Assembly (NCBI GenBank): GCA_037367405.1
Contig: JAZKJV010003379.1
Location: 62,001-126,000 of the forward strand
Source: Ottelia alismoides
Lineage: Eukaryota > Streptophyta > Magnoliopsida > Alismatales > Hydrocharitaceae
Direction of reading: 5' to 3'
DNA: 64,000 nucleotides
Position numbers and translations under genes: made by a program. Shown piece after piece: positions 32,692 to 42,714 of the stretch. The notes below the pieces were generated by a model that worked only from the letters and a program-made list of their open reading frames with translations, did not search any database and was not told the DNA's origin. Position 1 is the stretch's first letter; every line of letters starts with the position of its first letter.

Positions 32692-32834
32692 TACTCGGGA
32701 TTTGCCAAGACCTGTACAGATTCTCTCCCTCTGATTGACCTTGGGCTCGCTTCCTTTCCTGCGGAACATGCCATTTTCTCAGTTTATGCAGCCATTTCAT
32801 CAATAAACAATCTCAACAAAAAAGATAATCACAG
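32692..32834 (+). CDS. Possible exon of an unidentified plant gene
   Basis: An open 143-bp block between an AG (32690-32691) and a GT (32835) reads YSGFAKTCTDSLPLIDLGLA then SFPAEHAIFSVYAAISSINN. This has ordinary amino-acid composition, unlike the random frames around it. Splicing to the block at 32907 keeps the phase (two bases left over plus one). I do not recognise the protein. It may belong to a gene, intact or relict, whose introns were filled with transposons. Confidence 0.35.
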
Positions 32835-32906
32835 GTGGCATTATTCTCCTAACTCAGTACATGATATTTACTTTGTAGTGATTAGCATTTTCTTACCCTT
32901 CTGCAG

Positions 32907-32988
32907 TGAACGTCCTCTTTTTCCTGCTTTGTTAAACTGTACTCTTCTAACATTGCCAAAAGTGGGACCTACAAGGCAAAGCAGATAG
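32907..32988 (+). CDS. Possible next exon of the same unidentified gene
   Basis: It follows a good acceptor, TTACCCTTCTGCAG, 72 bases after the previous candidate exon. In the matching phase it reads SERPLFPALLNCTLLTLPKV and then runs to a TAG at 32986-32988. Alternatively the exon ends at a GT such as AAAA/GTGGGA near 32960 and continues past the LTR element. Identity is unknown. Confidence 0.3.
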
Positions 32989-33103
32989 CAAAAGATGACA
33001 TATTAAGAAAGATGATTGAAACCAGTGATTAAATATCAGGATTGTTCTTATGATCATCTTTAATAATATGCGAGCAGAAACTGGATTGACTGCTGAGCAT
33101 CTT

Positions 33104-33422
33104 TGTTGGAGTATAAAGTTGTATGCGCCTATTGTGTTGTAGCAGGGTAAATGGATCCTGGAGGAGATCCATTTACCCCATCCAGTGTCTAGTCTCATAC
33201 CGCCTAGTGGTGGGACTTGGAGGCTCTGGAGAGGCTATATAAAGAGCCCCAGACCTCCTGTACTCATTGAGAGGAAAAGTAATGCATAGCATGCCCCTTT
33301 GAGGGCTTCTCCCGTGGTTTCATCCCGCTCCTCGCGGAGTAGGGTTCCACGTAAAATCCCGCTGTTCTTCTTGTTCTTTATTTCTTTTCCATGTTTATGC
33401 TTCCGCTTCCGATTTTCTAACA
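33104..33422 (+). repeat. 5' LTR of the non-autonomous element
   Basis: Starts TGTTGGAGTATAAAG and ends GATTTTCTAACA. It includes GGCTATATAAAGAGCCCC, a clear TATA-box promoter, followed by CATTGAGAGGAAAAGTAATG as the probable start of the RNA. Confidence 0.95.
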
Positions 33423-33437
33423 TGGTATCAGAGCGGG
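33423..33437 (+). other. Primer-binding site, initiator-Met tRNA
   Basis: TGGTATCAGAGCGGG immediately follows the LTR. It is the canonical sequence complementary to the 3' end of initiator methionine tRNA. Confidence 0.93.
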
Positions 33438-33649
33438 TCGATTCTCGAGGATTTCTTTTATTTTCTTTATTTTGTTCGAGATTCGAGATTAAATTTTAGG
33501 GTTTTCTCATTGAAACCCTAAGTATGTTCTTGAAGATTTATATCTATCAGTGCATTCAGTTTTTAGGGTTTGCAACCCTAATTTTTTTTGTAAGTTGATT
33601 GAAGATCGTCATCTCTGTATTCAACAAAGATCCAGGTTGTAGTTCTCCA

Positions 33650-34560
33650 GGCCTTTGGGTTTCTTATGCCCTAAGCTCCGGCCACATCGCCTAGCAGGCC
33701 CAGTATGCCGTTTCATCAGACGAAGCCTCACAGGTGATGCCCTCCAGTATCTCCTTCGTCGTGGCGGCAGCGACGATCAGCCCAAGACGAAGCCCTTCCC
33801 AGGCGCGAAGCCCTTGCCAGGCGCAGGCGGCGCACATCGCCTTTCCAGGTGCAGGCGGCATCCCTTCGGTCCAAGCGCCATCAGCAGCCTTCCCTCGTGC
33901 GCACAGGAACACATCCCAGGCGCGGGCCCTAGCGGTGCCTTCTACCCCGCGCAGATGGCCGCATCACCAGGCGGCAGTCCTCCATCCAGTTGCTCACAGG
34001 TCGCACCTTCAGATTTGCGCGAGCCCCTTCTCGCCACTACGCGTGTGCTTCGCACGCATCTCCCGCAAAGGCGCAATCACCTATCCAGACGATCCAGGCG
34101 AGCCCCATCGGCCCTTCTCGCCAAAGCTCCAGGCGATATCGCCCTCCATGTTCCAGGTTCCAGGTGTAACCGCTCGCGCACCTCATCCTCCTTGGGATCT
34201 CGCGCCAGCTAGGGCTGAATCACCATCGATCTCGCGCCAGGCGGAGGTGCTCCCATCGGCTCCTGGCGCAACTGTGCCTCCTTCCTCGCGACATGACCAG
34301 CCCATCGCCGCCCTTCTCCCATAGGCGGCGCACCCAACAGCTCCAAGCGGGCTCCGCTCCTCTCCATACAACAGGCGAAGCTCCTCTCCTGGCGGAGCAT
34401 CTCCAGATCCAGCGGGGGCACCCTCCAGTTTCCTGATGATGGCGGCGCGGCAGATGAATACCCCCACCCCCCACCCCATCGGCGGGGCGGCTGTTTTGGA
34501 AGAACGGGTTCCCAACGGGAACCCTAATAAAAGGGAGGGGTTCACGTTTGAAGGGTTCTC
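33650..34560 (+). other. GC-rich interior segment of the non-autonomous element
   Basis: CCAGGCG, GCGCAGGCGGC and related words recur throughout, giving long chance frames on both strands (for example 33655-34212 and 33734-34324). The products are Ser/Pro/Arg/Ala-rich with no known domain. The segment could be transduced host sequence or expanded leader; nothing in it shows which. Confidence 0.55.
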
Positions 34561-35099
34561 GGAACCCTAAGTTTAGCCGATGGGCTGGTAATTTAAGGCC
34601 CAAATATTTAAAATTAAGAAAAGTAGGACCTGGCGTATGTTGTAATTAAAAAAAAGGGGGGAGAGGAAAAGAGTGATTTTGTAAAGCCCAACTGGGCTAA
34701 AGCATCTTTGTGTCCAAATGGGCATGCATTACAAAAAAAAGAGAGAAAAAGAAGAAGAAAGAGGCGCGTACATATAAAAAGCCGTACGCAGGTAAAAAAA
34801 ATTGCAACAAAAGCCGTTAAAAAAAAGGTTGAAACGGCTTTATAAAAAAAATGTTAAAAAAATTTTTGAGTCAAAAAAAATGAATGAAAAGCCGAGAAAA
34901 AAATGCACGGCTTATGATAAAAAAAATTTTGGCGGCTATTTAAAAAAAATTGAGGAAAAAGCCGCATGTTTCATGTTTTGTTTTCCCCATATTATCTTGT
35001 ATTCTCCCAACTTGATCGACGTTCACATTTTCCGACAAGTATGGGAGAAAGGGGGAGTATATGTAGAGTCACAGGTCTATTCATGATTCAGATATTCCA

Positions 35100-35640
35100 G
35101 ATTGCAGATTCTCCAGACCAGACGATTTTCAGACTCTACAGTTGATGATCAGACTCGACGTCAGATGTTTCCGAGTCTCCAGTTGTAGACACGCACGAGT
35201 GTGCGGTCATTGTCAGATGAGCATAAGTTGCCATCATTGTCAGAGGTCCCCATCATTCTTCTAGTTGTCAGGCCAGAGTTTTCATGTGAGCCATAGGGAC
35301 TCCAGAGTAGAGGACCATTCCCTATGCCATATGTTGGCAAGGGTTTTCATGTGGTATCATAGGTACACCAGAGCAGTGCACCATTCTCTGAGCCAGATGG
35401 GAGAGACCCAGTTCTCCGACGAGGAGACTTCAGGTGCAAGTTCAGACTCGATGGTCAGGTTCCGAGTCTTCAAGTTGACTCACACTCCAGCCCGTTCGTC
35501 CTCCTCACCTGCACGGCATGAGAAGCAACGTCCTCGACTGCAGCAATGTGCGCGTTGGGTTGATATTGTCCGTAGTGTCTTGTAGCTTTGAGTTGAGTAT
35601 CTTTCTGTTTGTCCAAGCTGAGCATTTCATGCTCCAGCTT
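35100..35640 (+). repeat. Internal imperfect repeats near the 3' end of the element
   Basis: Two families of short direct repeats are visible. CAGACTC and GAGTCTYCAGTTG words recur between 35100 and 35180 and again near 35440. A block of about 70-75 bases, TTTTCATGTG..CATAGG.. ACNCCAGAG..CACCATTC, is duplicated near 35279 and 35344. The stretch ends CAGCTTGAGGGGGAG, the purine tract. Confidence 0.6.
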
Positions 35641-35649
35641 GAGGGGGAG

Positions 35650-35968
35650 TGTTGGAGTATAAAGTTGTATGCGCCTATTGTGTTGTAGCAGGGTAAATGG
35701 ATCCTGGAGGAGATCCATTTACCCCATCCAGTGTTTAGTCCCATACCGCCTAGTGGTGGGACTTGGAGGCTCTGGAGAGGCTATATAAAGAGCCCCAGAC
35801 CTCCTGTACTCATTGAGAGAAAAAGTAATGCATAGCATGCCCCTTTGAGGGCTTCTCCCGTGGTTTCATCCTGCTCCTCACGGAGTAGGGTTCCACGTAA
35901 AATCCCGATGTTCTTCTTGTTCTTTATTTATTTTCCATGTTTATGCTTCCGCTTCCGATTTTCTAACA
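35650..35968 (+). repeat. 3' LTR of the non-autonomous element
   Basis: 319 bp; pairs with 33104-33422. The differences are mostly single transitions, for example CCAGTGTTTAGTCCC against CCAGTGTCTAGTCTC. Confidence 0.95.
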
Positions 35969-36216
35969 ATCTTGAATTCAAATGAAGGTTATTCGCATCT
36001 TTTCATTATTGTTGATCTAAAATGTGTGGTTTTCCAAGTGTTGATTCTCGGACTCTGTCAATTGCCTTGGAAAGCGCATCAAATTATGGTCATTTCTTCT
36101 ATCTTTTCTCTGCCTTTAAGTTTATAGCTTGTATGGCAGCTATAGATTAGTGTTACCATCCAATGCCTTTGTTGGCTTCCTATTAAATTTGCTAGTCGAA
36201 TTACTTATGTTTGCAG

Positions 36217-36317
36217 GCTGGTCTGCTGCACCTTCGTGTTCTCAGGACACATCTGTAATGGAACTATACAGATCCGCAAATCAAGCATGGAAAATCGACA
36301 ATGTCCTGGAGTTTTAA
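36217..36317 (+). CDS. Possible terminal exon of the unidentified gene
   Basis: It follows an intron-like end, TTACTTATGTTTGCAG. The third frame reads WSAAPSCSQDTSVMELYRSA and NQAWKIDNVLEF, ending at a TAA (36315-36317). The composition is protein-like. It lies after the LTR insertion on the same strand as the candidate exons at 32692 and 32907, so the LTR element would occupy an intron. I cannot name the gene, and other frames of the same block are also partly open. Confidence 0.35.
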
Positions 36318-36359
36318 GAAGAGAAATCATAGATAGTCATAAATTAAACATACAGTTAT

Positions 36360-36504
36360 TGTTGGGAAAATCAAAGAGTTGTTTATTCCTGGGAACCTTA
36401 GGTTCTCTTATATAGAGGATAGTCCTATGGGCAAATTACATAAGATGAACATAAAGAAATAAAATAACAAAAAAGGTACATAGGAACATAGAAATATTTT
36501 TACA
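36360..36504 (-). repeat. 3' LTR of the older family member
   Basis: Plus strand starts TGTTGGGAAAATCAAAG and ends AAATATTTTTACA. It pairs with 40974-41118. Confidence 0.93.
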
Positions 36505-36742
36505 CTCCCTCTCAAGATAGAGCATAGATATCAATCATACTCAGCTTGGACGAACACTTCTGAAATGACCCCATGATTCACAAGGGTTTGATTTCTACCT
36601 CCCATGTTAGTTCAAGAGAGCAAACGACATATATCTATACCAAGGCTCTAGTATAATGGCAGTCTACCTCAATATGCTTCGTTCTTTCGTAAAATGCAGG
36701 ATTATTCGCAATGAATAAGGCAACCTGATTATCACATTTTAG

Positions 36743-37663
36743 CTACATGAGTAGAGGTACATTGATATGCAAATTTGCTAACACTGCTCGAACCCACATC
36801 ATTTCTGTGCTTGCTTGTGCCATAGCCATATACCCAGATTCAGCACTTGATCTAGCCACAACCGTTTGTTTCTTGCTTTTCCAAGAAATAAGAGAACTGC
36901 CAACAAACACAATGGAGCCTGAAGTAGACTTCCTATCCTTAGAACACCCTGCATAGTTTGTATCAGCACATGCAGAAACAGAAAGAGTTACTCCTTTTCT
37001 GAATAGTAATCCTGCTTTTGGAGAAGATTTTAGATATCTCAAAATCATGTATATAGCATCTGTACATACCTATCGAGGTTGTTCCAGGAACTGACCCACC
37101 CGACTCACTGTAAACGAGATATCAGGTCTAGTAATAGTAACATAGAGGAGCTTTCCTATCATCTCTCTATATCTCCTTCTATCGATCTCATCTGTATCTT
37201 CATCATATAACTTCATGATAGGATCCATGGGAGTAGTAGAGGGTCGACACCTAATCATGCATGTCTCAACAAGCATGTATGTAACATACTTCCATTGGGT
37301 CATCACAAGACCCTGAGCATTCCTAGCAAATTATAACCCTGAGAAATACCTTAGGGTGCCAAGATCCTTGGTAACAAACTAACGATCCAGAAATTCTTTT
37401 ATCATCTTGATCCCATGCACATCATCTCCTGTAACAAGTATATCATCAACATAGACCATGATGACAACAGTACCTCTAGGTGTTCTTTGCACAATGAGTG
37501 AATGGTTTGCATTTGACCTCTTGAACCACTGCCTTTTAATCAGATCCGAGAGCTTCTGAAACCACGCTCTTGGACTTTGCTTAGGGTCATATATTGCCTT
37601 ATGGAGTTTACAAACCTGTTGACACTCCCCCTCAGCAAAAAACCTCGGAGGTTGCTTCACCAT
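36743..37663 (-). pseudogene. copia RT and RNase H, broken
   Basis: Minus-strand frames 37663-37379, 37306-37070 and 37048-36743 together give the end of RT with YVDD (IMVYVDDILVTGDD), the thumb region GKLLYVTITRPDISFTVS and the RNase H start (ACADTNYAGCSKDRKSTSG). Frameshifts separate them. The N-terminal RT, at 38104-37700, is heavily mutated. Sequence follows the young copy at 20709-22462. Confidence 0.9.
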
Positions 37664-38218
37664 CTCTCATGTTGCTCTATCTTTAAAAAAATGTATTTTT
37701 AACATCTAGCTGAAACAAAGGCCAATTACATACCACTGTAATTGAAAGTAGGACACATGGAGTTGAGTGACGAGCAACATGCGAGAACATGTTTATATAA
37801 TCCACGTCGCAGGTTTGAGTAAATCCTCGTGCCACTAATCTTGCCTTGTAATGACAAAGCTCCCATCTACATGATGTTTAACAGTAAACACTCATTTGCA
37901 ACTAACAACAGACGCCTCAGGAGGAGCAGATACCAAACTCCAGGTACCATGTGATTGCAAAGCAGCCATCTCTTCCTCCATAGCCAAGTGCCAACGACTC
38001 GTGGAATGTCCATGGAAGATAGAGATATTGCAAAACTCTGAAATTCCCCTGTCAAACGATGAAAGGAGACCTGAGAGGCAAGATGATATAAAGCACGAGA
38101 ACACTTCAGCTTCCGAACTGCAATGGGTATATCCAGGTCATTGGGACCTCCTCCATCCGTGGGCTAGTCTCCTGCAATGATTCTTGCACAGATATATCTC
38201 CAGACCCATCGTTAGAAA

Positions 38219-39608
38219 TCATGTTATCAGAACAAACCTGGGCATGCTGGATGACGGACGAGGAGCATGAGCAGAAACATGTCGACGGGTATAGAATTTA
38301 TAATGGTGAAATAATGGGCACATGCGACTGGGTAGAAGGAGAAGTAGAGGAGGTGGTGGTGGCGACAGTGGTGGAACAACTGGCACAGAAGGAAAAGATG
38401 ACAGACTCGTACGTGGGCGTGGCATGTAAACCTCATCATAAGAGTATGATGAAGCCAACTTGTCACATGTAGGAGTGAAATACATCAAAGACTCAAAAAT
38501 GTGACATCAACACTAATATAGTATTTCTTGCGCAAAGGATCATAACATCAGTATCCCTTATGGGTCCTGCAGTACCCAACAAACACACATTTGACAGCTT
38601 TAGGAGAGAGATTGTCAAGATCTAGAGTCAATTGGTGAGCAAAAGCAACAGAACCAAACATACGAGGAGTAAGTGAGAACAACTCCTTCTCAGGAAAAGC
38701 TATATAGAAAGGAATTTTCTCACCCAAGACAGATGATGCCATGCGATTCACCAGATAGCATGCCCTAAGAACTGCATCACCCCAAAACGAATGTGGGACA
38801 CGACTCTGAATGAGCATAGTCTGAGTGACATCAAACAGATGGCAATGCTTTCTCTCTGCAACACTATTCTGTTGAGAAATGTAAGCACATGTAGTTTGAT
38901 GAATAATTCCACGGGATGAAAGGAAATGTGATAGAGCACGGGTACAGAATTCCAAAGCATTATCAGTCCGCACAAATTTCACAGAAGTAGAGAAAACATT
39001 TTGCACTTCGTTGATAAAAGTTTTGATCGCATCCCCTGCTTCAGATTTATTTTTCAATAAAAAGACCCATGACAAATGAGAAAAATCATCCACAACAACA
39101 AAATAAAATCGATGTCCCTAGTGATCAAGAACACGGCTCGGACCCCAAATGTCAACATGAAATAACTCAAAAAGGGAGATACTGCTCCGACTCTAACGAC
39201 TAGGAAAAGCAGACCGATGATGCTTTCCCAACTGACACGCCTCGCACTGGAATGAAGAACCCGGTGAAATCTACGATAAAATATGACACATCTTCTGGAG
39301 AGGGAGATGACCAAAGTGTAGGTATCAGGTGTATGGAGAAATTGTTCCTGTTGCATGAGAAGATACACCTGCTCACGGTCACACCCAAGCACTCTACCCA
39401 TAAAAATGTCCTGAAAAACAAGAGATGGTGGGTCAAAGATAGCTATACACTGCAAATCCTTCGTGATCTGACTAATGGATGTAACACATTCTGCAGACAC
39501 ATTGAAGGCGTCAAACAAATCTCCCCATGTCCGGTGATCGAGGAATAAGTCCCATCGGTTATCACAACAGTTCTCTTGGTGGAACCTATCTATATGTTGT
39601 AAGATCAT
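38219..39608 (-). pseudogene. copia integrase and protease region, broken
   Basis: The longest frame, 39093-38548, covers the integrase core from MDDFSHLSWVFLLKNKSEAG through FVRTDNALEF and SQQNSVAERKHCHL to GYCRTHKGY. The second Asp and the Glu of the catalytic triad are visible. Upstream (39608-39094) the zinc domain and pre-integrase region lie in shifted frames. The proline-rich linker follows at 38488-38219. Confidence 0.88.
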
Positions 39609-39649
39609 CTATGTCCCCACATAGATAATGTGTTGCTCTAGAATCTATA

Positions 39650-40665
39650 ATCCACTCAGTAATCTCAGATCCGTGACATGATGTAAAAGCAAAAGTACTG
39701 CCTGAGGTACTAGTCTTAACAAACGTATTGGTAAATGTGGAGGCTGCTACATCTGAATGACCCCCTAGAAATAGTAAAGAAGCAAGAAGCATGATATCCC
39801 GCAGTCTAGCTACGAGGTCATCAAACATCTGATCTAAAGTAGGAGCAGCTGGAGACTCAACCTGCTCCGTTATACGGGCTGATGCCGAAAAACCATGCTT
39901 GGAATAGCATGTATCCTCGGTATGTCCAGAACGGTAACAATACGTGTAGAGCTGACAAATGCGACCCCCACTATCACGAGGTCCGCATCCACGAAAAGAA
40001 GAGCCTCCTCTTCCTTAGGAGGTTGCCATCGTCGAAGAAATCTGGCTAGTGGCTGTGAACGGAACAGCTGAGCCTGCGGAAAGCTTCCTCCATGGGAGGA
40101 ATAGTGGCATCCGCTAGAATCTGGGAGTGAGCAGCATGATATTCAGGGTCAAGGGCGGCTAGGAATACACCAACCATGGTAGCATTCCTATATGTCTTTA
40201 GATGCTTTGGAGTCGAAGTTAGAGGCATGAACTGTGGAGCTTCTCAGACATCCCACGCAAGGATGTATACAGTGAATGAAGAGGACGTTCGTTCTGCTTG
40301 ATAGTAAATATATCATACTGGAGTTGGAGGATCTTCGTCTCGTTCGTCACTTGAGAATATGTTTCTACAAGGATGTCCCACATCGCCTTAGCAGTAGGCT
40401 AATGTAAAACATCATTGGTGATCTCTATCTTCAATGTGTCAGATAGCCAAACTTTGGCATATGCATCATCCGCTTCCCACGAGGCATTAACCCCAGTTTT
40501 CTCCACCAGCTCCTCCTCGGTAAGAATGTGTTTCTTACCATTAGACTTCATAAGGTTCATGAAGTACGTAGCCTAGAGCTCATAGTTTGTCCCGTCCATT
40601 TTGACAATAGGCGTTGGACCTTTGAAAGTGCTTGTGGCGGGTACATCGACTTTGTTTTCAGACAT
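39650..40665 (-). pseudogene. copia gag, broken
   Basis: The start ATG is at 40665-40663, giving MSENKVDVPATSTFKGPTPI, nearly the same as the young copy. The frame runs through HILTEEELVEKTGVNASWEA, where the young copy has a stop. Later stops and a frameshift near 40240 break it. The zinc knuckle near 39900-39960 is degraded. The protease site reads WIIDSRATHYLCGD, with Arg replacing Gly. Confidence 0.88.
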
Positions 40666-40973
40666 ATTGTCGAATGTAGAAAATTAGAGTTTTTTATACC
40701 AATGAACGAATGTCTACATAGACATACGTGAATTTGAATGCATATGTAGACTTATGCACCCAAATCCATCAACTAAAAAGAGGAACCGACGGCGGTGGCG
40801 GAGACCGTGCCGCTCACCGACAGTTGGAGAGGTGACCTCGGTAGTGGCGGGAAGGACCGGCCTCGACGGTGGTGGCGAGGGCTGGCGATGCTGGAGAAGC
40901 GACAGCGGGGAGGACCGGCAGGTGGGGATCTAGGGTTAGAGTATGGAGCTTCGGTCTATTGGCTCTGATATCA

Positions 40974-41118
40974 TGTTGAGAAAAATTAAAGAGTTGTTTA
41001 TTCCTGGGAACCCTAGGCTCTCTTATATAGAGGAGAGACCTATGGGTAAACTATATAAGATGAACATAAATAAATAAAATAACAAAAAAATACATAGGAA
41101 CGTAGAAATATCTCTACA
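40974..41118 (-). repeat. 5' LTR of the older family member
   Basis: Plus strand starts TGTTGAGAAAAATTAAAG and ends AAATATCTCTACA. The target duplication GTTAT follows. Confidence 0.93.
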
Positions 41119-41123
41119 GTTAT

Positions 41124-41502
41124 AGTAGGAAAAAATAGGTAATTGATGGTTATGAAGTTGGCGACTTCATTGTCTTGATATATCTGTACAACTAATCATG
41201 CCACATTGGTGTCGCCATTAAAGACTGGTTTATTTGCAAGTTCACCACCAAAGCAAATGAGTCGTAATTCCAATGTTGTTGCATTTAAGCTTTGGTTTCC
41301 AATAAGAAAGACTGATATGGAGAGATAAGTTACGAGGATGCATTTCTTAATTGTAAATCTCAGCCCATAAGTTCTGTGAAGGGGTATGTCATCCATAAAA
41401 TGCGACAACTGTCGTTGTTTATTGACCCCTGAGACGGGAAGCTACTTCCTTTTTTGAGGGGGGGGAGGGGGGGTTCTATTTTGAGCCATATTTTTAAACC
41501 AT
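41124..41502. other. Intergenic, nothing recognised
   Basis: AT-rich sequence with a G run (GGGGGGGAGGGGGGG near 41459-41473). No gene or element border was found. Confidence 0.35.
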
Positions 41503-41517
41503 ATTTATCTTCTGATT

Positions 41518-41710
41518 ACCCACTTAAATGGTCTGGTGGTAGTGCAGTGTGCCTACCACCCAAATGACCAGGGTTCGAATCCCACCATTGCGTGGGTTAC
41601 GTTAGGTAGTCGACAGCCAGCGTAAAAAATAGTCGAATCATAGAACATGGATTTGAGGAAGAATCCATGTAGCCGACCCTACTTATAGTGGGAGAAGGCT
41701 TCGCCATTTT
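41518..41710 (+). mobile_element. tRNA-derived SINE with perfect 15-bp TSD
   Basis: The 193-bp element carries a tRNA-like head: TCTGGTGGTAGTGCAGTGTG (A-box region) and CAGGGTTCGAATCCCACC, a full B box. The body includes TTACGTTAGGTAGTCGACAG and the tail ends GAAGGCTTCGCCATTTT. A perfect 15-bp duplication, ATTTATCTTCTGATT, lies at 41503-41517 and 41711-41725, which proves retroposition. The SINE depends on a LINE's enzyme. It is not a tRNA gene: no cloverleaf can be completed. Confidence 0.92.
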
Positions 41711-41725
41711 ATTTATCTTCTGATT

Positions 41726-42714
41726 CCTCAACGAGTTTTAGGTTTCTGCTAAATCAAACTTTCTACATTGGTTGAGATTTATTTTTGGATTTCTGTCTGC
41801 TTGCTTATCATTTTGCTTAATGTTTTGAATAATGGGTATTGAAGGCAGTGAAGGCCTCTGTAGTAAATATAGCAGTTAAGCAGAAACTGCGCACGTTATT
41901 CTATCCTTCGCCTCAGACAAATACTTACCTCATCATATAAAAACACTTTTCCTCTTTGTTCTTCCCAGATCTCTATCATTGCCAACAATTGATTGACCAG
42001 CGCTGCAGTTTTATCATGCAAAGTACTGTTAGGTCTTGGAAATTACTGTTACTGATGATGATGTGTTGAAAATAGTATACAAGGGAAAGAAATCAGAGTT
42101 ATGATCATCTAAATTGCTTTACAAACTGTAGTAGTACAGTATTTGTTTTACATATGTCATATGTGTATGTGTGTTTGATCTGTGAGTATGTGCGTGCGTG
42201 GGTGCATGTGGGTGTAAATATAAATGTATGTATGTGTGTTGTGGCCTAACATTACAAACCCAAATACAACTAAAAGTGCCAAAATGAAGTTTTGAGATGC
42301 TTGAAGAACAGTTGAGTGATTTGATGAAAAAGGCAACCTGTTAGACTGACTAAAAAGAATTCAGACCAGATTATATCTTTTTATTTAGATCCTATGAAAA
42401 GATTCTTAAAAAGGTAAAAAGAAAACATCTATTGGCCATTGAAAAACTCACAACGATTGTCAGACAGATACCTTGATCAGTCTGTCCTGTCAACCGACAG
42501 TGCTTCATGCAGTTAACCTCTTGCTCCAGTCGACTGAATTTCCTTTAGAAGTTTAGTCTTGAACATTAAAACCCTCAGCATTCTTTAACTGGTCTCAACA
42601 TTATTTCAAATGTTCAACTTTTTGAAAAGGGGTAGCCATTAGCCAACTAAGTCATTTGGTAAATCCGTTGAAACCCCTGGTTCAGCCATCTAACCTTCTT
42701 TTTGACCGACTACT
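41726..42714. other. Intergenic; includes a TG-rich tract
   Basis: The only notable part is 42155-42242, a TGTGTATG/TGCGTGCG alternating purine-pyrimidine tract. A short protein-like frame near 41849-41935 (AVKASVVNIAVKQKLRTLFY) lacks good splice borders, so it is not called as an exon. Confidence 0.4.

Larger units (their letters stand above)
33104..35968 (+). mobile_element. Young non-autonomous LTR retrotransposon without gag-pol
   Basis: LTRs of 319 bp (33104-33422 and 35650-35968) differ at about 7 positions. A perfect duplication ATCTT lies at 33099-33103 and 35969-35973. The primer site TGGTATCAGAGCGGG starts at 33423 with no gap, and the purine tract GAGGGGGAG ends at 35649. The 2.2-kb interior holds no gag, protease, integrase or RT. 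It has three zones: GC-rich repeat-laden DNA (about 33650-34560), an A-rich zone with AAAAGCCG words (34600-34970), and a repeat-bearing 3' zone (35060-35640). Related LTRs at 47012-47267 and 49272-49562 show that it belongs to a family. Confidence 0.95.
36360..41118 (-). mobile_element. Older copia of the same family as the nested element
   Basis: LTRs of 145 bp (36360-36504 and 40974-41118) differ at roughly a tenth of positions. A perfect 5-bp duplication GTTAT lies at 36355-36359 and 41119-41123. The minus-strand primer site reads TGATATCAGAGCC (40961-40973) and a purine tract follows RNase H. LTR, gag and pol sequences match the young element at 20558-25678 throughout. All coding parts carry several stops and frameshifts. 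Confidence 0.95.

Noticed and set aside
33655..34324. Open frames of 185 and 196 codons in the GC-rich interior of the LTR element
   Set aside because: Low-complexity Ser/Pro/Arg/Ala composition, overlapping frames, no domain. They are best explained by base composition.
41518..41710. tRNA gene, because of GGTTCGAATCC
   Set aside because: The anticodon and acceptor stems cannot be completed, the block is followed by a body shared with two other copies, and a 15-bp duplication flanks it. It is a SINE.
41849..41935. A protein-like frame AVKASVVNIAVKQKLRTLFY as a further exon of the unidentified gene
   Set aside because: No good GT donor follows and the acceptor is weak; the similarity of composition alone is not enough.
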